A stretch of 64,000 nucleotides of DNA from UBA9676 sp963837105 (lineage in GTDB: Bacteria > Actinomycetota > Actinomycetes > Streptosporangiales > Streptosporangiaceae). The notes under the pieces are model-generated. The model searched no databases, was not told where the DNA came from, and saw only the letters and a list, made by a program, of their open reading frames with translations. Position 1 is the first letter of the stretch. Each line of letters begins with the position of its first letter. The translations under genes were made by a program, and so were the position numbers. Location of the stretch: the NCBI GenBank assembly GCA_963837105.1, contig CAWIMG010000036.1, positions 124,001 through 188,000 on the forward strand, written 5' to 3'. Of the stretch, positions 1-10,276 are shown in pieces.

Positions 1-908
1 CGGAGGTGGCCAGCCGCGCTCACCTGCAGGCGCTGGTGCCGGCGGTGGACCGGGCGCTGGCCACCGCCGGGGTGCGGCTGGCCCAGGTGGATGCGATCGC
101 CGTCACCGCCGGGCCCGGCCTGGCCGGGGCATTGCAGGTGGGCGTCTCCGCGGCGAAGGCCTACGCGCTGGCGCTGGGCAAGCCGCTGTATGCGGTCAAC
201 CACCTGGCCGCGCATATCGCGGTGGACCAGCTTGAGCACGGCCCGCTGCCCCAGCCGGTGGTGGCACTGCTGGTGTCCGGCGGCCACTCCTCGCTGGTGC
301 TGGTGCCGGACGTGGCCGGCCAGGTGGTGCCGCTGGGCGCGACCATCGACGACGCCGCGGGCGAGGCCTATGACAAGGTCGCCCGGTTGCTGGGGATGGG
401 CTTCCCGGGTGGCCCGCCGATCGACGCCGCGGCCCGGGGCGGGGATGGCGCGGCGATCGCGTTCCCGCGCGGTAAGTACCGGGACGCGACGTTCGACTTC
501 TCCTTCTCTGGCCTGAAGACGTCGGTCGCCCGCTGGCTGGAAGCGCGGCAGGCGGCCGGCCTGCCGGTGCCGGTGGCCGACGTGGCCGCCTCGTTCCAGG
601 AGGCGGTCGCCGATGTGCTGACCCGCAAGGCGATCGACGCCTGCCGGTCGCATGACGTTGGGCATCTGGTGGTGGGTGGCGGGGTAGCGGCGAACTCGCG
701 GCTGCGGGCGCTGGCGGCGGAGCGGTGCGCGGCGGCCGGGATCGCGCTGCGGGTGCCCCGGCCGGGGCTGTGCACGGACAATGGCGCTATGGTGGCGGCG
801 CTCGGCGCGGAACTGGCCGCCCGGGACGCGCCCGGTTCCCCGCTGGACGTGCCCGCCGATTCCTCGCTGCCGATAACCAGCGTGCTGGCCGGCGCCCCGC
901 CAAGTTGA
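1..908 (+). CDS. tsaD: tRNA N6-adenosine threonylcarbamoyltransferase TsaD, 5' end cut by the window
   Basis: TsaD transfers threonylcarbamoyl to A37 of ANN-decoding tRNAs, acting in the cytoplasm with TsaB and TsaE. About 302 residues are visible. The frame is open from base 1 (partial codon, then Glu-Val-Ala-Ser), matching the PEVASRAH region of the family, so roughly 40 N-terminal residues lie outside the window. The HLAAH motif gives the two metal-binding histidines, LVSGGHSS is the nucleotide-binding loop, and a C-terminal CTDNGAM motif is present. The stop is TGA at 906-908. It sits upstream of groES, as in other actinobacteria, but a CIRCE element lies between them, so groES has its own promoter. 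Confidence 0.96.
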   Translation, partial: EVASRAHLQALVPAVDRALATAGVRLAQVDAIAVTAGPGLAGALQVGVSAAKAYALALGKPLYAVNHLAAHIAVDQLEHGPLPQPVVALLVSGGHSSLVLVPDVAGQVVPLGATIDDAAGEAYDKVARLLGMGFPGGPPIDAAARGGDGAAIAFPRGKYRDATFDFSFSGLKTSVARWLEARQAAGLPVPVADVAASFQEAVADVLTRKAIDACRSHDVGHLVVGGGVAANSRLRALAAERCAAAGIALRVPRPGLCTDNGAMVAALGAELAARDAPGSPLDVPADSSLPITSVLAGAPPS

Positions 909-939
909 CGGGGCCACGCGGCGGCGATACTGTCTGGAA

Positions 940-966
940 CTGGCACTCACTAAGGTAGAGTGCTAA
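940..966 (+). promoter_or_regulatory. CIRCE operator (HrcA-binding inverted repeat) of the groESL operon
   Basis: Left arm CTGGCACTC (940-948), nine-base spacer, right arm GAGTGCTAA (958-966). The CIRCE consensus is TTAGCACTC-N9-GAGTGCTAA: the right arm is exact and the left arm has two mismatches (first and third bases). It lies 96 nt upstream of the groES start. HrcA repression of groESL at heat-shock promoters is well established in actinobacteria; hrcA itself is not in this window. Confidence 0.93.
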
Positions 967-1061
967 CGCGACAAGGCTGGTCTGGCACCCGCGACGACAG
1001 GCCGCCACGGTCGCCTCTCTAGTTATTGTCAGCCCGCCTTTCCGGAGGGGGAGGTCAGATC

Positions 1062-1373
1062 GTGACGACCGCTACCAAGGTTGTTCTGAAGCCACTCGAA
1101 GACCGCATCGTTGTCCGCACGCTCGAGGCCGAGCAGACCACCGCGTCAGGGCTGGTCATCCCGGACACCGCCAAGGAGAAGCCGCAGGAGGGCGAAGTCC
1201 TGGCGGTAGGCCCCGGCCGCTTCGACGACGCCGGTGCCAAGCGCGTGCCGATGGACGTGAAGGTCGGCGACGTGGTGCTGTACAGCAAGTACGGCGGCAC
1301 AGAAGTCAAGTACCACGGCGAGGAGTACCTGGTGCTCTCCGCCCGCGACGTGCTCGCCATCATCGAGAAGTAA
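1062..1373 (+). CDS. groES: co-chaperonin GroES (Cpn10)
   Basis: GroES is the heptameric lid of the GroEL folding chamber. The 103-residue product has the usual length and features: the LKPLEDRIVV N-terminus, the mobile loop around the TTASGLVIPD segment, and the KVGDVVLYSKYGGTEVKY roof and core region. The GTG at 1062 is chosen because a strong GGAGGGGGA site (1044-1052) precedes it at normal spacing; a longer in-frame opening from 1026 would place the ribosome site inside the gene. It is followed after 85 nt by groEL and controlled by the upstream CIRCE. Confidence 0.97.
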   Translation: MTTATKVVLKPLEDRIVVRTLEAEQTTASGLVIPDTAKEKPQEGEVLAVGPGRFDDAGAKRVPMDVKVGDVVLYSKYGGTEVKYHGEEYLVLSARDVLAIIEK

Positions 1374-1458
1374 GCACGGCTCGTGCGGCGCGGCCGTGGC
1401 CCTGACCGGGCCACGGCCGTCGCCGCGTCCGGCCGGTCAGACGTAAGCAGAGGTGCTC

Positions 1459-3085
<1,627 letters not shown>

Positions 3086-3099
3086 CACGCCAGCACGCT

Positions 3100-3137
3100 A
3101 AATACGGCGAGTAGCTTCTTTGCTACTCGCCGTATTT
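3100..3137 (+). terminator. strong hairpin after groEL, probable terminator
   Basis: Perfect 16-bp inverted repeat: AAATACGGCGAGTAGC (3100-3115), loop TTCTTT, and its exact complement (3122-3137). It begins 14 nt after the groEL stop. No long T-run follows, only the TTT that ends the second arm, so it is either a low-U actinobacterial terminator or an mRNA-stabilising 3' end. It separates the heat-shock operon from the sigma factor gene. Confidence 0.8.
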
Positions 3138-3229
3138 GCTGGCGGGGCAGGTGCCGGCCCGCCGGTGTGGCTGCCGGTTGCCTGCCCGGCTGACGGTACC
3201 GCCACCCGCAAGCTGGGCATCATCTGGTT

Positions 3230-3844
3230 GTGAAGCAGGGATGGTTCGCGCAGCCGGGGGCGCCCGCCACCGGCTCTCCGGCGGGCGGGCCCGGGCTGCG
3301 CGATCTCACCCTCCAGGCGGCCCGTGGCCAGCCAGCCGCGATCGAGTCCCTGCTCACACACATCCGGCCGATGATCGTCCGGTACTGCCAGGCCCGGCTC
3401 GGCCGGGCCGCCGGTGATGATCACGGGGCGGACGATGTGGCACAGGAAGTGTGCATCGCCGTCCTTTCCGCGCTGCCCAGGTACCGGGACATGGGGCGCC
3501 CGTTTGCGTCCTTCGTGTTTGGCATCGCCTCGCACAAGGTGGCGGACGCAGTGCGGCACGCCGCCAAGCTGGCGGTGCCGACGGGGGATTTGCCGGACGG
3601 CCCGGACTCCCAGCCCGGCCCGGAGGAGACAGTGGTCGCCTCGCTGGAGGCCGAGCGCGCCCGGGCCCTGCTCGACCAGCTCCCTGATCACCTGCGTGAC
3701 CTGCTGATACTGCGGATGGTGAGCGGCCTGTCCGCGGAAGAGACGGGCAATGTTCTCGGCATGTCGGCAGGAGCGGTGCGCGTCGCCCAGCACCGGACCC
3801 TGGCCAGGCTGCGCGCACTCGCGGATGGGGAGCAGATCGCCTGA
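3230..3844 (+). CDS. RNA polymerase sigma factor, SigD/ShbA-like ECF family
   Basis: Directs RNA polymerase to a subset of promoters. The 204-residue product shows sigma region 2 (DDVAQEVCIAVLSALPRYRD, then RPFASFVFGIASHKVADAVR) and region 4 (DQLPDHLRDLLILRMVSGLS, then EETGNVLGMSAGAVRVAQHR), with no sigma 1.1 or region 3. The start is GTG 3230. Position between groEL and guaB is that of M. tuberculosis sigD and Streptomyces shbA, from memory. In that arrangement an anti-sigma gene (rsdA) follows; here it is absent and a metallopeptidase gene follows instead. A 30-residue Gly/Pro-rich N-terminal extension precedes region 2. Confidence 0.88.
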   Translation: MKQGWFAQPGAPATGSPAGGPGLRDLTLQAARGQPAAIESLLTHIRPMIVRYCQARLGRAAGDDHGADDVAQEVCIAVLSALPRYRDMGRPFASFVFGIASHKVADAVRHAAKLAVPTGDLPDGPDSQPGPEETVVASLEAERARALLDQLPDHLRDLLILRMVSGLSAEETGNVLGMSAGAVRVAQHRTLARLRALADGEQIA

Positions 3845-3922
3845 TCACCGGGTGGGCCGGCCTCCGCCCGCTGATCCGGCGCCCTCCGACTCTCGTCCCG
3901 CGCCCGTCTCCACCCCGGATAT

Positions 3923-3976
3923 GTCGTGGTTGCCGCAACCATGAGAAAAGAACGTTGTGATCGCCGCAACCACGAC
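3923..3976 (+). repeat. intergenic palindromes able to form two alternative hairpins
   Basis: GTCGTGGTTGC (3923-3933) is complementary over all 11 bases to GCAACCACGAC (3966-3976). Nested in the left part is GGTTGC-C-GCAACC (3928-3940). GCCGCAACC occurs twice (3932-3940 and 3963-3971), so the left GGTTGC can pair with either copy, giving mutually exclusive structures. It lies in the gap between the sigma factor and the metallopeptidase gene. It could be a terminator, an attenuator or a mobile palindromic repeat. Confidence 0.7.
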
Positions 3977-4042
3977 GTTAGGACCGGGCGCGCCGCGGGG
4001 CCGGGGCGGCGGGGTGAGGCCGGGCACGCCGAGAATGGTTGC

Positions 4043-4384
4043 GTGATCGAGGTCGCGCCGGAGCGGTTCGAGGAGATGGTGGCGGCGGCGCTGGACGGCC
4101 TGCCGGCCGAGTTGGGCCGCCTGATGAGCAACGTCGCCGTCACCGTCCAGCACGAGCCCGGGCCGCCCGGGCTGCTCGGCCTCTACCAGGGGATCCCGCT
4201 CACCAGCCGGACTACCGGCTACGCCGGGGTGCTGCCCGACCGGATCACCATCTACCGGCAGGCGATCTGCGCGGTCTGTGCCAGCGAGGGGGAAGTGGTG
4301 GCCGAGGTCCGGCGGACGGTGATCCATGAGGTCGGCCACCATTTCGGCATCACCGACGCGCGGCTGCGCGAACTCGGCTGGTAG
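4043..4384 (+). CDS. small zinc metallopeptidase family protein (PF06262-like)
   Basis: A 113-residue protein with the zincin signature HEVGHHFGI near its C-terminus (the two His and Glu of HExxH, plus a following His), preceded by VRRTVI. The N-terminal half (IEVAPERFEEMVAAALDGLP, then SNVAVTVQHEP) matches the widespread actinobacterial metallopeptidase family formerly called DUF1025. The natural substrate is not known to me. The start is GTG 4043; the frame is open further upstream but that stretch is low-complexity and overlaps the palindromes. It stands between the sigma factor and guaB, where an anti-sigma gene would be expected, but it has no transmembrane segment and no resemblance to an anti-sigma factor. 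Confidence 0.85.
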   Translation: MIEVAPERFEEMVAAALDGLPAELGRLMSNVAVTVQHEPGPPGLLGLYQGIPLTSRTTGYAGVLPDRITIYRQAICAVCASEGEVVAEVRRTVIHEVGHHFGITDARLRELGW

Positions 4385-4548
4385 CGGCCGGCCCGGGCCC
4401 GGCCCGCAGCCGGCTGGCCCCGGCCCGGGCGGCGCCCCGCGTCGAGGCCCGCGCCAGGAGCGTGCCCAGGCCCGCGCGGCCGCCGTGGCCGGGGTAGCAC
4501 GAGGCCCTAGACTGGCGAGATACCCAGCACTCCTGCCCGGAAGGTGCG

Positions 4549-6027
4549 ATGACTGACCAGGCCAAGTTCGGCCCGCCGGCGCTGACCTTCGATGATGTCC
4601 TGCTGCTGCCCGCCCATTCCGACGTGCTGCCCGCGGACGCCGACACCTCCGCCCGGCTCAGCCGCCGGATCACGCTGCGGCTGCCGCTGGTCTCCTCGGC
4701 CATGGACACCGTGACCGAGGCGCGGATGGCCATCGCGATCGCCCGCCAGGGCGGCGCCGGGGTGCTGCACCGCAACCTGTCGGTCGAGGACCAGGCGTAC
4801 CAGGTGGACATGGTGAAAAGGTCGGAGGCCGGGATGATCACCAATCCGGTGACCTGCGGCCCGGATGCCACCGTGGCCGATGTGGACGCGCTGTGCGCGC
4901 GCTACCGGATCTCCGGCGTGCCGGTCACCGGCGAGGACGGGGTGCTGCTGGGGATCGTGACCAACCGCGACATCCGGTTCGAATCCGACCACGGCCGCCT
5001 GGTATCGGCGGTGATGACCCCGATGCCGCTGATTACCGCGCCGGTCGGGGTGGCCGCCGACGCCGCGCTCAGCCTGCTCCGCCAGCACAAGGTGGAGAAG
5101 CTGCCGCTGATCGACAACGCGGGCAGGCTGCGCGGGCTGATCACCGTCAAGGACTTCGCCAAGAACGAGAAGTTCCCCAGCGCCACCAAGGACGACGGTG
5201 GGCGGCTGGTGGTCGGCGCCGCCGTCGGGGTGGGGCCGGACGGCAAGCGCCGGGCCCAGGCGCTGGCCGAGGCGGGAGCCGACTTCCTGGTGGTGGACAC
5301 CGCGCACGGCCACGCCCAAGCGGTGATCGACATGGTGACCGAGCTGAAGGCGAACACCCGGGTGGACGTGGTCGGCGGCAACGTGGCCACCCGGGCAGGC
5401 GCTCAGGCGCTGATCGACGCGGGCGCGGACGGTATCAAGGTCGGCGTCGGGCCCGGCTCGATCTGCACCACCCGGGTCGTCGCCGGGGTGGGCGTGCCGC
5501 AGGTCACCGCCATCTTCGAGGCCGCGCAGGCGGCCCGGCCGGCCGGGGTGCCGGTGATCGGGGACGGCGGGCTGCAGCATTCCGGCGACATCGCCAAGGC
5601 CATCGCGGCGGGCGCGGACACGGTCATGCTCGGCAGCCTGCTGGCCGGCTGTGAGGAAGCCCCCGGCGAGATGGTGTTCGTGCACGGCAAACAGTACAAG
5701 CAGTACCGGGGGATGGGGTCGCTGGCGGCGATGCGTGGCCGCTCCTATTCCAAGGACCGCTATTTCCAGGACGACGTGCTGCGCGAGGACAAACTGGTGC
5801 CGCAGGGCATCGAGGGCCAGGTGCCCTACCGCGGGCCGCTGGCCGCGGTGGCCGGCCAGCTGGCGGGCGGGCTGCGTGCGGCCATGGGCTACTGCGGCAC
5901 CCGGACCATCGCCGAATTGCAGCAGGCACGCTTCATCCAGATCACCGCGGCCGGGCTGACCGAGAGCCATCCGCACGATGTGCAGATGACCACCGAAGCG
6001 CCCAACTACTCCCGGCGGCTGCCGTGA
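4549..6027 (+). CDS. guaB: inosine-5'-monophosphate dehydrogenase
   Basis: Oxidises IMP to XMP with NAD+, the committed step to GMP. The 492-residue product has the TIM-barrel start LTFDDVLLLPAHSDV, two CBS domains at about residues 95-210 (regulatory Bateman module), and the active-site loop GPGSICTTR with the catalytic Cys. The C-terminal flap includes RYFQDD and EGQVPYRGPL. A good RBS (GGAAGG) precedes ATG 4549, and TAGACT at 4507-4512 is a likely -10 box. Its stop overlaps the guaB3 start by four bases. Confidence 0.97.
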   Translation: MTDQAKFGPPALTFDDVLLLPAHSDVLPADADTSARLSRRITLRLPLVSSAMDTVTEARMAIAIARQGGAGVLHRNLSVEDQAYQVDMVKRSEAGMITNPVTCGPDATVADVDALCARYRISGVPVTGEDGVLLGIVTNRDIRFESDHGRLVSAVMTPMPLITAPVGVAADAALSLLRQHKVEKLPLIDNAGRLRGLITVKDFAKNEKFPSATKDDGGRLVVGAAVGVGPDGKRRAQALAEAGADFLVVDTAHGHAQAVIDMVTELKANTRVDVVGGNVATRAGAQALIDAGADGIKVGVGPGSICTTRVVAGVGVPQVTAIFEAAQAARPAGVPVIGDGGLQHSGDIAKAIAAGADTVMLGSLLAGCEEAPGEMVFVHGKQYKQYRGMGSLAAMRGRSYSKDRYFQDDVLREDKLVPQGIEGQVPYRGPLAAVAGQLAGGLRAAMGYCGTRTIAELQQARFIQITAAGLTESHPHDVQMTTEAPNYSRRLP

Positions 6028-7148
6028 CGGTCGAGATCGGCCGCGGCAAAAGCGGCCGCCGTGCCTACAGCCTGGACGAGATCGGGATTGTGCCGTCCCG
6101 CCGGACCAGGGACCCGGAAGAGGTATCGACCGCCTGGCAGATCGACGCCTACCGGTTCGAGGTGCCGTTGCTGGTCTCGCCGATGGACAGCGTGGTCTCG
6201 CCCGCCACCGCCATCGCCATCGGCCATCTCGGTGGGCTGGGCGTGCTGGACCTGGAGGGCCTGTGGACCCGGTACGCCGACCCGGAGCCGCTGCTGGCCG
6301 AGGCGGCCGGACTGGATGAGGAAGCGGCCACCCGGCGGCTGCAGGAGATCTACGCCGAGCCGATCAAGGAGGAGCTCATCGGCCGCCGGATCGAGGAGAT
6401 CCGGGCGGCCGGGGTGACCACCGCGGCCCGGCTGTCCCCGCAGCGCACTGTGCGCTACTACAAGACGGTGGTGGACGCGGGCGTGGACATCTTCGTCATC
6501 CGCGGCACCACCGTGTCCGCCGAGCATGTGTCCGGCCAGGCCGAGCCGCTCAACCTCAAGCAGTTCATCTACGAGCTGGACGTGCCGGTGATCGTGGGCG
6601 GGTGCGCCACCTACACCGCCGCGCTGCACCTGATGCGCACCGGCGCGGCCGGGGTGCTGGTCGGGTTCGGCGGCGGCTCCGGCCACACCACCGCCGCCGT
6701 GCTGGGGGTGGCGGTGCCGATGGCAACCGCGATCGCCGATGTCGCGGCGGCCCGCCGCGAGTACCTGGACGAGTCGGGCGGCCGCTACGTGCACGTGATC
6801 GCGGACGGCGGGATGACCCGCAGCGGCGACCTGGCCAAGGCGCTGGCCTGCGGGGCGGACGCGGTGATGACCGGTTCCCCGTTCGCCCGGGCCGAGCAGG
6901 CACCTGGCCGCGGCTGGCACTGGGGGAGCGAGGCGCATCACCCGGATCTGCCCCGCGGTGCGCGGGTGCGGGTGGGCACGATCGGCAGCCTGGAGCAGAT
7001 ACTGCACGGCCCGTCCACGGTCGCGGACGGCCTGCTGAATCTGGTCGGGGCGCTCCGGCGGACCATGGCCACGTCCGGCTATTCGGACCTCAAGGAATTC
7101 CAGCGGGTCGAGGTCGTGGTCACCCCTACTGCGCAGCCACGGCGCTGA
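6024..7148 (+). CDS. guaB3: GuaB3 family IMP dehydrogenase-related protein
   Basis: GuaB3 proteins are IMPDH/GMP-reductase superfamily TIM barrels without CBS domains, usually encoded directly after guaB in actinobacteria; their exact role differs between species. The 374-residue product begins with RAYSLDEIGIVPSRRTRDPE and carries the glycine-rich phosphate-binding segment GVLVGFGGGSGHTT and ADGGMTRSGDLAKALACGAD. The usual IMPDH catalytic GSICTT loop is changed to GGGSGHTT, so it lacks the standard catalytic Cys at that position. GTG 6024 overlaps the guaB stop (GTGA), implying translational coupling. Confidence 0.93.
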   Translation: MTVEIGRGKSGRRAYSLDEIGIVPSRRTRDPEEVSTAWQIDAYRFEVPLLVSPMDSVVSPATAIAIGHLGGLGVLDLEGLWTRYADPEPLLAEAAGLDEEAATRRLQEIYAEPIKEELIGRRIEEIRAAGVTTAARLSPQRTVRYYKTVVDAGVDIFVIRGTTVSAEHVSGQAEPLNLKQFIYELDVPVIVGGCATYTAALHLMRTGAAGVLVGFGGGSGHTTAAVLGVAVPMATAIADVAAARREYLDESGGRYVHVIADGGMTRSGDLAKALACGADAVMTGSPFARAEQAPGRGWHWGSEAHHPDLPRGARVRVGTIGSLEQILHGPSTVADGLLNLVGALRRTMATSGYSDLKEFQRVEVVVTPTAQPRR

Positions 7149-7155
7149 CCTGCGG

Positions 7156-9000
7156 ATGCTAGCGTTTCCGGTTGTGGGGGCGCCAGGGGCGGAAGCGGCC
7201 AGGCTCGACCCGGCCGCCAGGGCGGCGGCTCTTGCCGCGCTCGCGGGCACCGAGTTCCAGGTGCTGGTGGTGGGCGGCGGAGTGGTCGGCACGGGGGTGG
7301 CGCTGGACGCTGTGACCCGTGGCCTGTCGGTCGGCCTGGTGGAAGCGCGCGACTTCGGGGCGGGCACGTCGTCGCGGTCGAGCAAGCTGATTCACGGCGG
7401 CCTGCGCTACCTGGAACAGCTCAACGTGGGCCTGGTCCGGGAAGCGCTGGCGGAGCGCTCACTGCTGCTCGGGGTGATCGCGCCGCATCTGGTCCGGCCG
7501 GTGCCGTTCCTGTTCCCGCTCACCCACCATGTCTGGGAGCGCGCCTACGTGGGCACCGGCGTGACCGCCTATGACGCGCTCGGTTTCTCGCTCGGCCACA
7601 CCCGGGGCCTCCCGGTGCACCGCCAGCTGTCCCGGCGCAGCGCGCTCAGGCTCGCGCCGGCGCTGAAGCGCTCGGCCATCACCGGCGCTGTCGCCTACTG
7701 GGACGCGCAGGTGGACGACGCCCGCTACGTGCTGACCCTGGCCCGGACCGCGGCCGGCTACGGTGCGCAGCTGGCCTCCCGGGTTCAGGTGCGCGGGCTG
7801 CTGCGGGAAGGGGAGCGGGTCACCGGGGTGCGCGCGGTGGATCTGGAGACCCGCCAGGAACTCCAAATCCGGGCCCAGCAGGTGGTCAACGCGACCGGGG
7901 TCTGGACCGACGAGATCCAGGCCATGGTCGGCGGCCGCGGCATGATCAACCTGCGCGTGTCCAAGGGCGTCCACCTGGTCGTGCCCAAGGACCGCATCCA
8001 CTCCACCACCGGGATCATCTTCCGCACCCCGGCCAGCGTGCTGTTCATCATCCCGTGGGAGCGGTACTGGATCATCGGCACCACCGATACCGACTGGACC
8101 GGCAGCAAGGCCGAGCCCGCCGCCAGCCAGGCGGACATCGGCTACCTGCTCGACCAGGCGAACCGGGTCCTGAAAACCCCGCTCACCAGCGAGGACGTGA
8201 TCGGAGTGTACGCCGGGTTGCGGCCGCTGCTGGCCGGGGAATCCGAGACCACCTCCCGGCTGTCGCGTGAGCACGTGGTCGCCCACCCGGTGCCAGGGCT
8301 GGTGCTGGTCGCGGGCGGCAAGTACACCACCTACCGGCTGATGGCCCAGGACGCGGTGGACGCGGTGGTGCACGCGCTGGACTGGCGGGCACCGGCCTCC
8401 TGCACCGACCGGGTGCCGCTGGCCGGCGCCGCTGGTTTCCAGGCCCTGTGGAACGCCCGGCACCGGCTGGCGCTGTCCTCGGGCCTGCACGTGGCCAGGA
8501 TCGAGCACCTGCTGCGCCGGTACGGCTCGCTGGCGCCGGAACTGCTGGCCCTGGTGGCCGCCGACCCCGGGCTGGGCCGCCCGGTCACCGGCGCGGACGA
8601 CTACCTGCGGGCCGAGATCGTCTATGCCGCGTCACACGAGGGAGCACGTCACCTCGACGACGTGCTGACCCGCCGCACCCACATCGCGATCGAGACGCCC
8701 GACCGGGGGATGAGCGCGCTCGACGAGATCGCCGGCCTGATGGCCCGGCCGCTGGGCTGGGACGCGGACGCGGCGGCCCGGGAGGCCGGGCATTACCGGG
8801 CCGGGGTCGCGGCCGAACTGGCCTCCCAGGAGGCGGCCACCGATGCCGAGGCGGGCGCGCTCCGGGACGCGGTACCGGACATCGTGCCGGTGCTGGCCGC
8901 CGGGGATGGGGATGGGACCGCCGGGGCCGGGTCCGTCGGCGCGGGCAGCGGTGCGGCTATCGGCCGGCTGGGTTCCCTGCCCGGCGGGCGCGCCGGCTGA
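7156..9000 (+). CDS. glpD: FAD-dependent glycerol-3-phosphate dehydrogenase
   Basis: Oxidises glycerol-3-phosphate to dihydroxyacetone phosphate at the membrane and passes electrons to quinone. The N-terminal FAD Rossmann motif is VLVVGGGVVGTGVALDA, followed by the GlpD signature GTSSRSSKLIHGGLRYLE; the C-terminal DAO_C domain runs from about residue 400. ATG 7156 gives 614 residues; GTG 7174 is a shorter alternative and no clear RBS decides. It starts 7 nt after guaB3. The last 44 bases overlap, in convergent orientation, the end of the D-Ala-D-Ala carboxypeptidase gene. The C-terminal 40 residues are Gly/Ala-rich and probably disordered. Confidence 0.94.
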   Translation: MLAFPVVGAPGAEAARLDPAARAAALAALAGTEFQVLVVGGGVVGTGVALDAVTRGLSVGLVEARDFGAGTSSRSSKLIHGGLRYLEQLNVGLVREALAERSLLLGVIAPHLVRPVPFLFPLTHHVWERAYVGTGVTAYDALGFSLGHTRGLPVHRQLSRRSALRLAPALKRSAITGAVAYWDAQVDDARYVLTLARTAAGYGAQLASRVQVRGLLREGERVTGVRAVDLETRQELQIRAQQVVNATGVWTDEIQAMVGGRGMINLRVSKGVHLVVPKDRIHSTTGIIFRTPASVLFIIPWERYWIIGTTDTDWTGSKAEPAASQADIGYLLDQANRVLKTPLTSEDVIGVYAGLRPLLAGESETTSRLSREHVVAHPVPGLVLVAGGKYTTYRLMAQDAVDAVVHALDWRAPASCTDRVPLAGAAGFQALWNARHRLALSSGLHVARIEHLLRRYGSLAPELLALVAADPGLGRPVTGADDYLRAEIVYAASHEGARHLDDVLTRRTHIAIETPDRGMSALDEIAGLMARPLGWDADAAAREAGHYRAGVAAELASQEAATDAEAGALRDAVPDIVPVLAAGDGDGTAGAGSVGAGSGAAIGRLGSLPGGRAG

Positions 9001-10165
9001 CCAGCACGGCCAGCACGGTGGTCAGCACGGCCACCAGCAGCGCGGCCAGCCCGGCCGCGAGCGGCAGGGCCGCCAGGCCGGAGGCGGCCGGCCGGGCCAG
9101 CCTGGGCCGGTGGGCCACGGCCGGGTGGTGCTGGGCCGGCGGCGGCGCCGCGGGCAGCGGGCTGACCAGCTCGCCCACCGGCGTGACCTTCCCGTCCATG
9201 GCGAATCCCCAGTTCAGCAGGCGGGCCGCGTAGGTCAGCTCGGTCAGCGGGGTGCAGTGCAGGATGGTCACCACCAGCGTGGTGTGGCCCCGCCGGGCCC
9301 ACCCGATGAACGTGGTCTCGTCCCTGGTGGTCCAGCCGATCTTCCCGCCGAGGTCGCCCGGATAGGTGTCCAGCATCGTGTTCTGGGTGTACAGGGTGAC
9401 CGGCTTGTGGTGCGGCTTGAGCGGGAACCTGACCGTGCGCAGCTGTTCGTCATCCATGAACTCGGGGATATCCAGCGCCTGCCGGGCGAACAGCGCCTCG
9501 TCGTAGGCGGAGGAGTGCTGGCCGTCGGCGTCCAGGCCGTTCGGGGTGACCGCCACCGTGTCGTCCGCCTGCAGGTGGTGGGCTTCGGCGTTCATCATCG
9601 CGATGCCCCTGGCATAGGAGCCGGTCGCCTGGGCCAGGGCTACCGCGGCGTCGTTGGCCGAGATCATCAGCAGGGCCTTGAACAGGTCCGCGATCTGGTA
9701 GCTGTCCCCCTGGATGAGCCCCACCTTGCTGGGCACGGCGACCGCCGCCCGGTGCGAGGCGACCACGGTCGCGTCCGGGGCGAGCACCGGCATCAAGGTG
9801 ATGGCGGTCAGCACCTTCAGCGTGCTGGCCGGCCGGAACCAGCCGTGCGGGTCCTTCGCCGCCAGCACCTGGCCGGTCCCGGCGTCGGCGATCAGGTAGG
9901 CGGAGGCCGCCACGTAGGGCAGATGCCGGGCATGGTGGGCGGGGTAGTTGACGATCACGCCGTGCCCGGCCAGCTGGGCGCCGCCGATGGGTGCATGCCC
10001 GCTGGCCCCCGGCGGCCCGGTCGTGGCCACCGGGGGCCCGGCGCTGGCCAGGGCCGCTGGCGCGGCCAGCAGATTCGCGGCAGCCAGCGCCGTGACCAGG
10101 GTCGCGGCACTGGCCCTGGCCAGCCGCCGCCCCACCAGCTGCCGGTTCATGTCCGCAGTCACCAA
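8957..10165 (-). CDS. D-alanyl-D-alanine carboxypeptidase (DacA-like, S11 family)
   Basis: Trims the terminal D-Ala from peptidoglycan stem peptides outside the membrane. An N-terminal signal sequence (about residues 12-42) is followed by the penicillin-binding motifs: SxxK as STLK at 114-117, SxN as SAN at 169-171, and a KTG-equivalent GGKIG near residue 270. A C-terminal transmembrane helix ends in VSRRARRAG, anchoring it on the outer face. GTG 10165 gives 402 residues; ATG 10150 is an alternative. KIG in place of KTG is a conservative change also seen in other S11 enzymes. It converges on and overlaps the glpD 3' end. Confidence 0.92.
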   Translation of the reverse strand: MVTADMNRQLVGRRLARASAATLVTALAAANLLAAPAALASAGPPVATTGPPGASGHAPIGGAQLAGHGVIVNYPAHHARHLPYVAASAYLIADAGTGQVLAAKDPHGWFRPASTLKVLTAITLMPVLAPDATVVASHRAAVAVPSKVGLIQGDSYQIADLFKALLMISANDAAVALAQATGSYARGIAMMNAEAHHLQADDTVAVTPNGLDADGQHSSAYDEALFARQALDIPEFMDDEQLRTVRFPLKPHHKPVTLYTQNTMLDTYPGDLGGKIGWTTRDETTFIGWARRGHTTLVVTILHCTPLTELTYAARLLNWGFAMDGKVTPVGELVSPLPAAPPPAQHHPAVAHRPRLARPAASGLAALPLAAGLAALLVAVLTTVLAVLVSRRARRAGNPAGR

Positions 10166-10276
10166 GAGTAGTTAACGTCCGCGATGTGGAGCCACCGCGG
10201 CGGGATGACCCGGCGCCCTGCCGGTGGCGGCTGGCTCTTTCAGGTCACCGTACGCCGACCGCCTAATCTTGGGTAC

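Noticed and set aside
4965..4990. GGTTCGAATCC, resembling a tRNA T-arm
   Set aside because: It lies inside the guaB CBS domain coding sequence and no cloverleaf can be built around it. No tRNA was found elsewhere.
4507..5976. 489-codon minus-strand frame opposite guaB, and similar long frames opposite the 27663-30221 and 25236-27161 regions
   Set aside because: Typical antisense frames of high-GC coding DNA, composed of low-complexity Gly/Arg/His/Gln; plus-strand genes are well supported.
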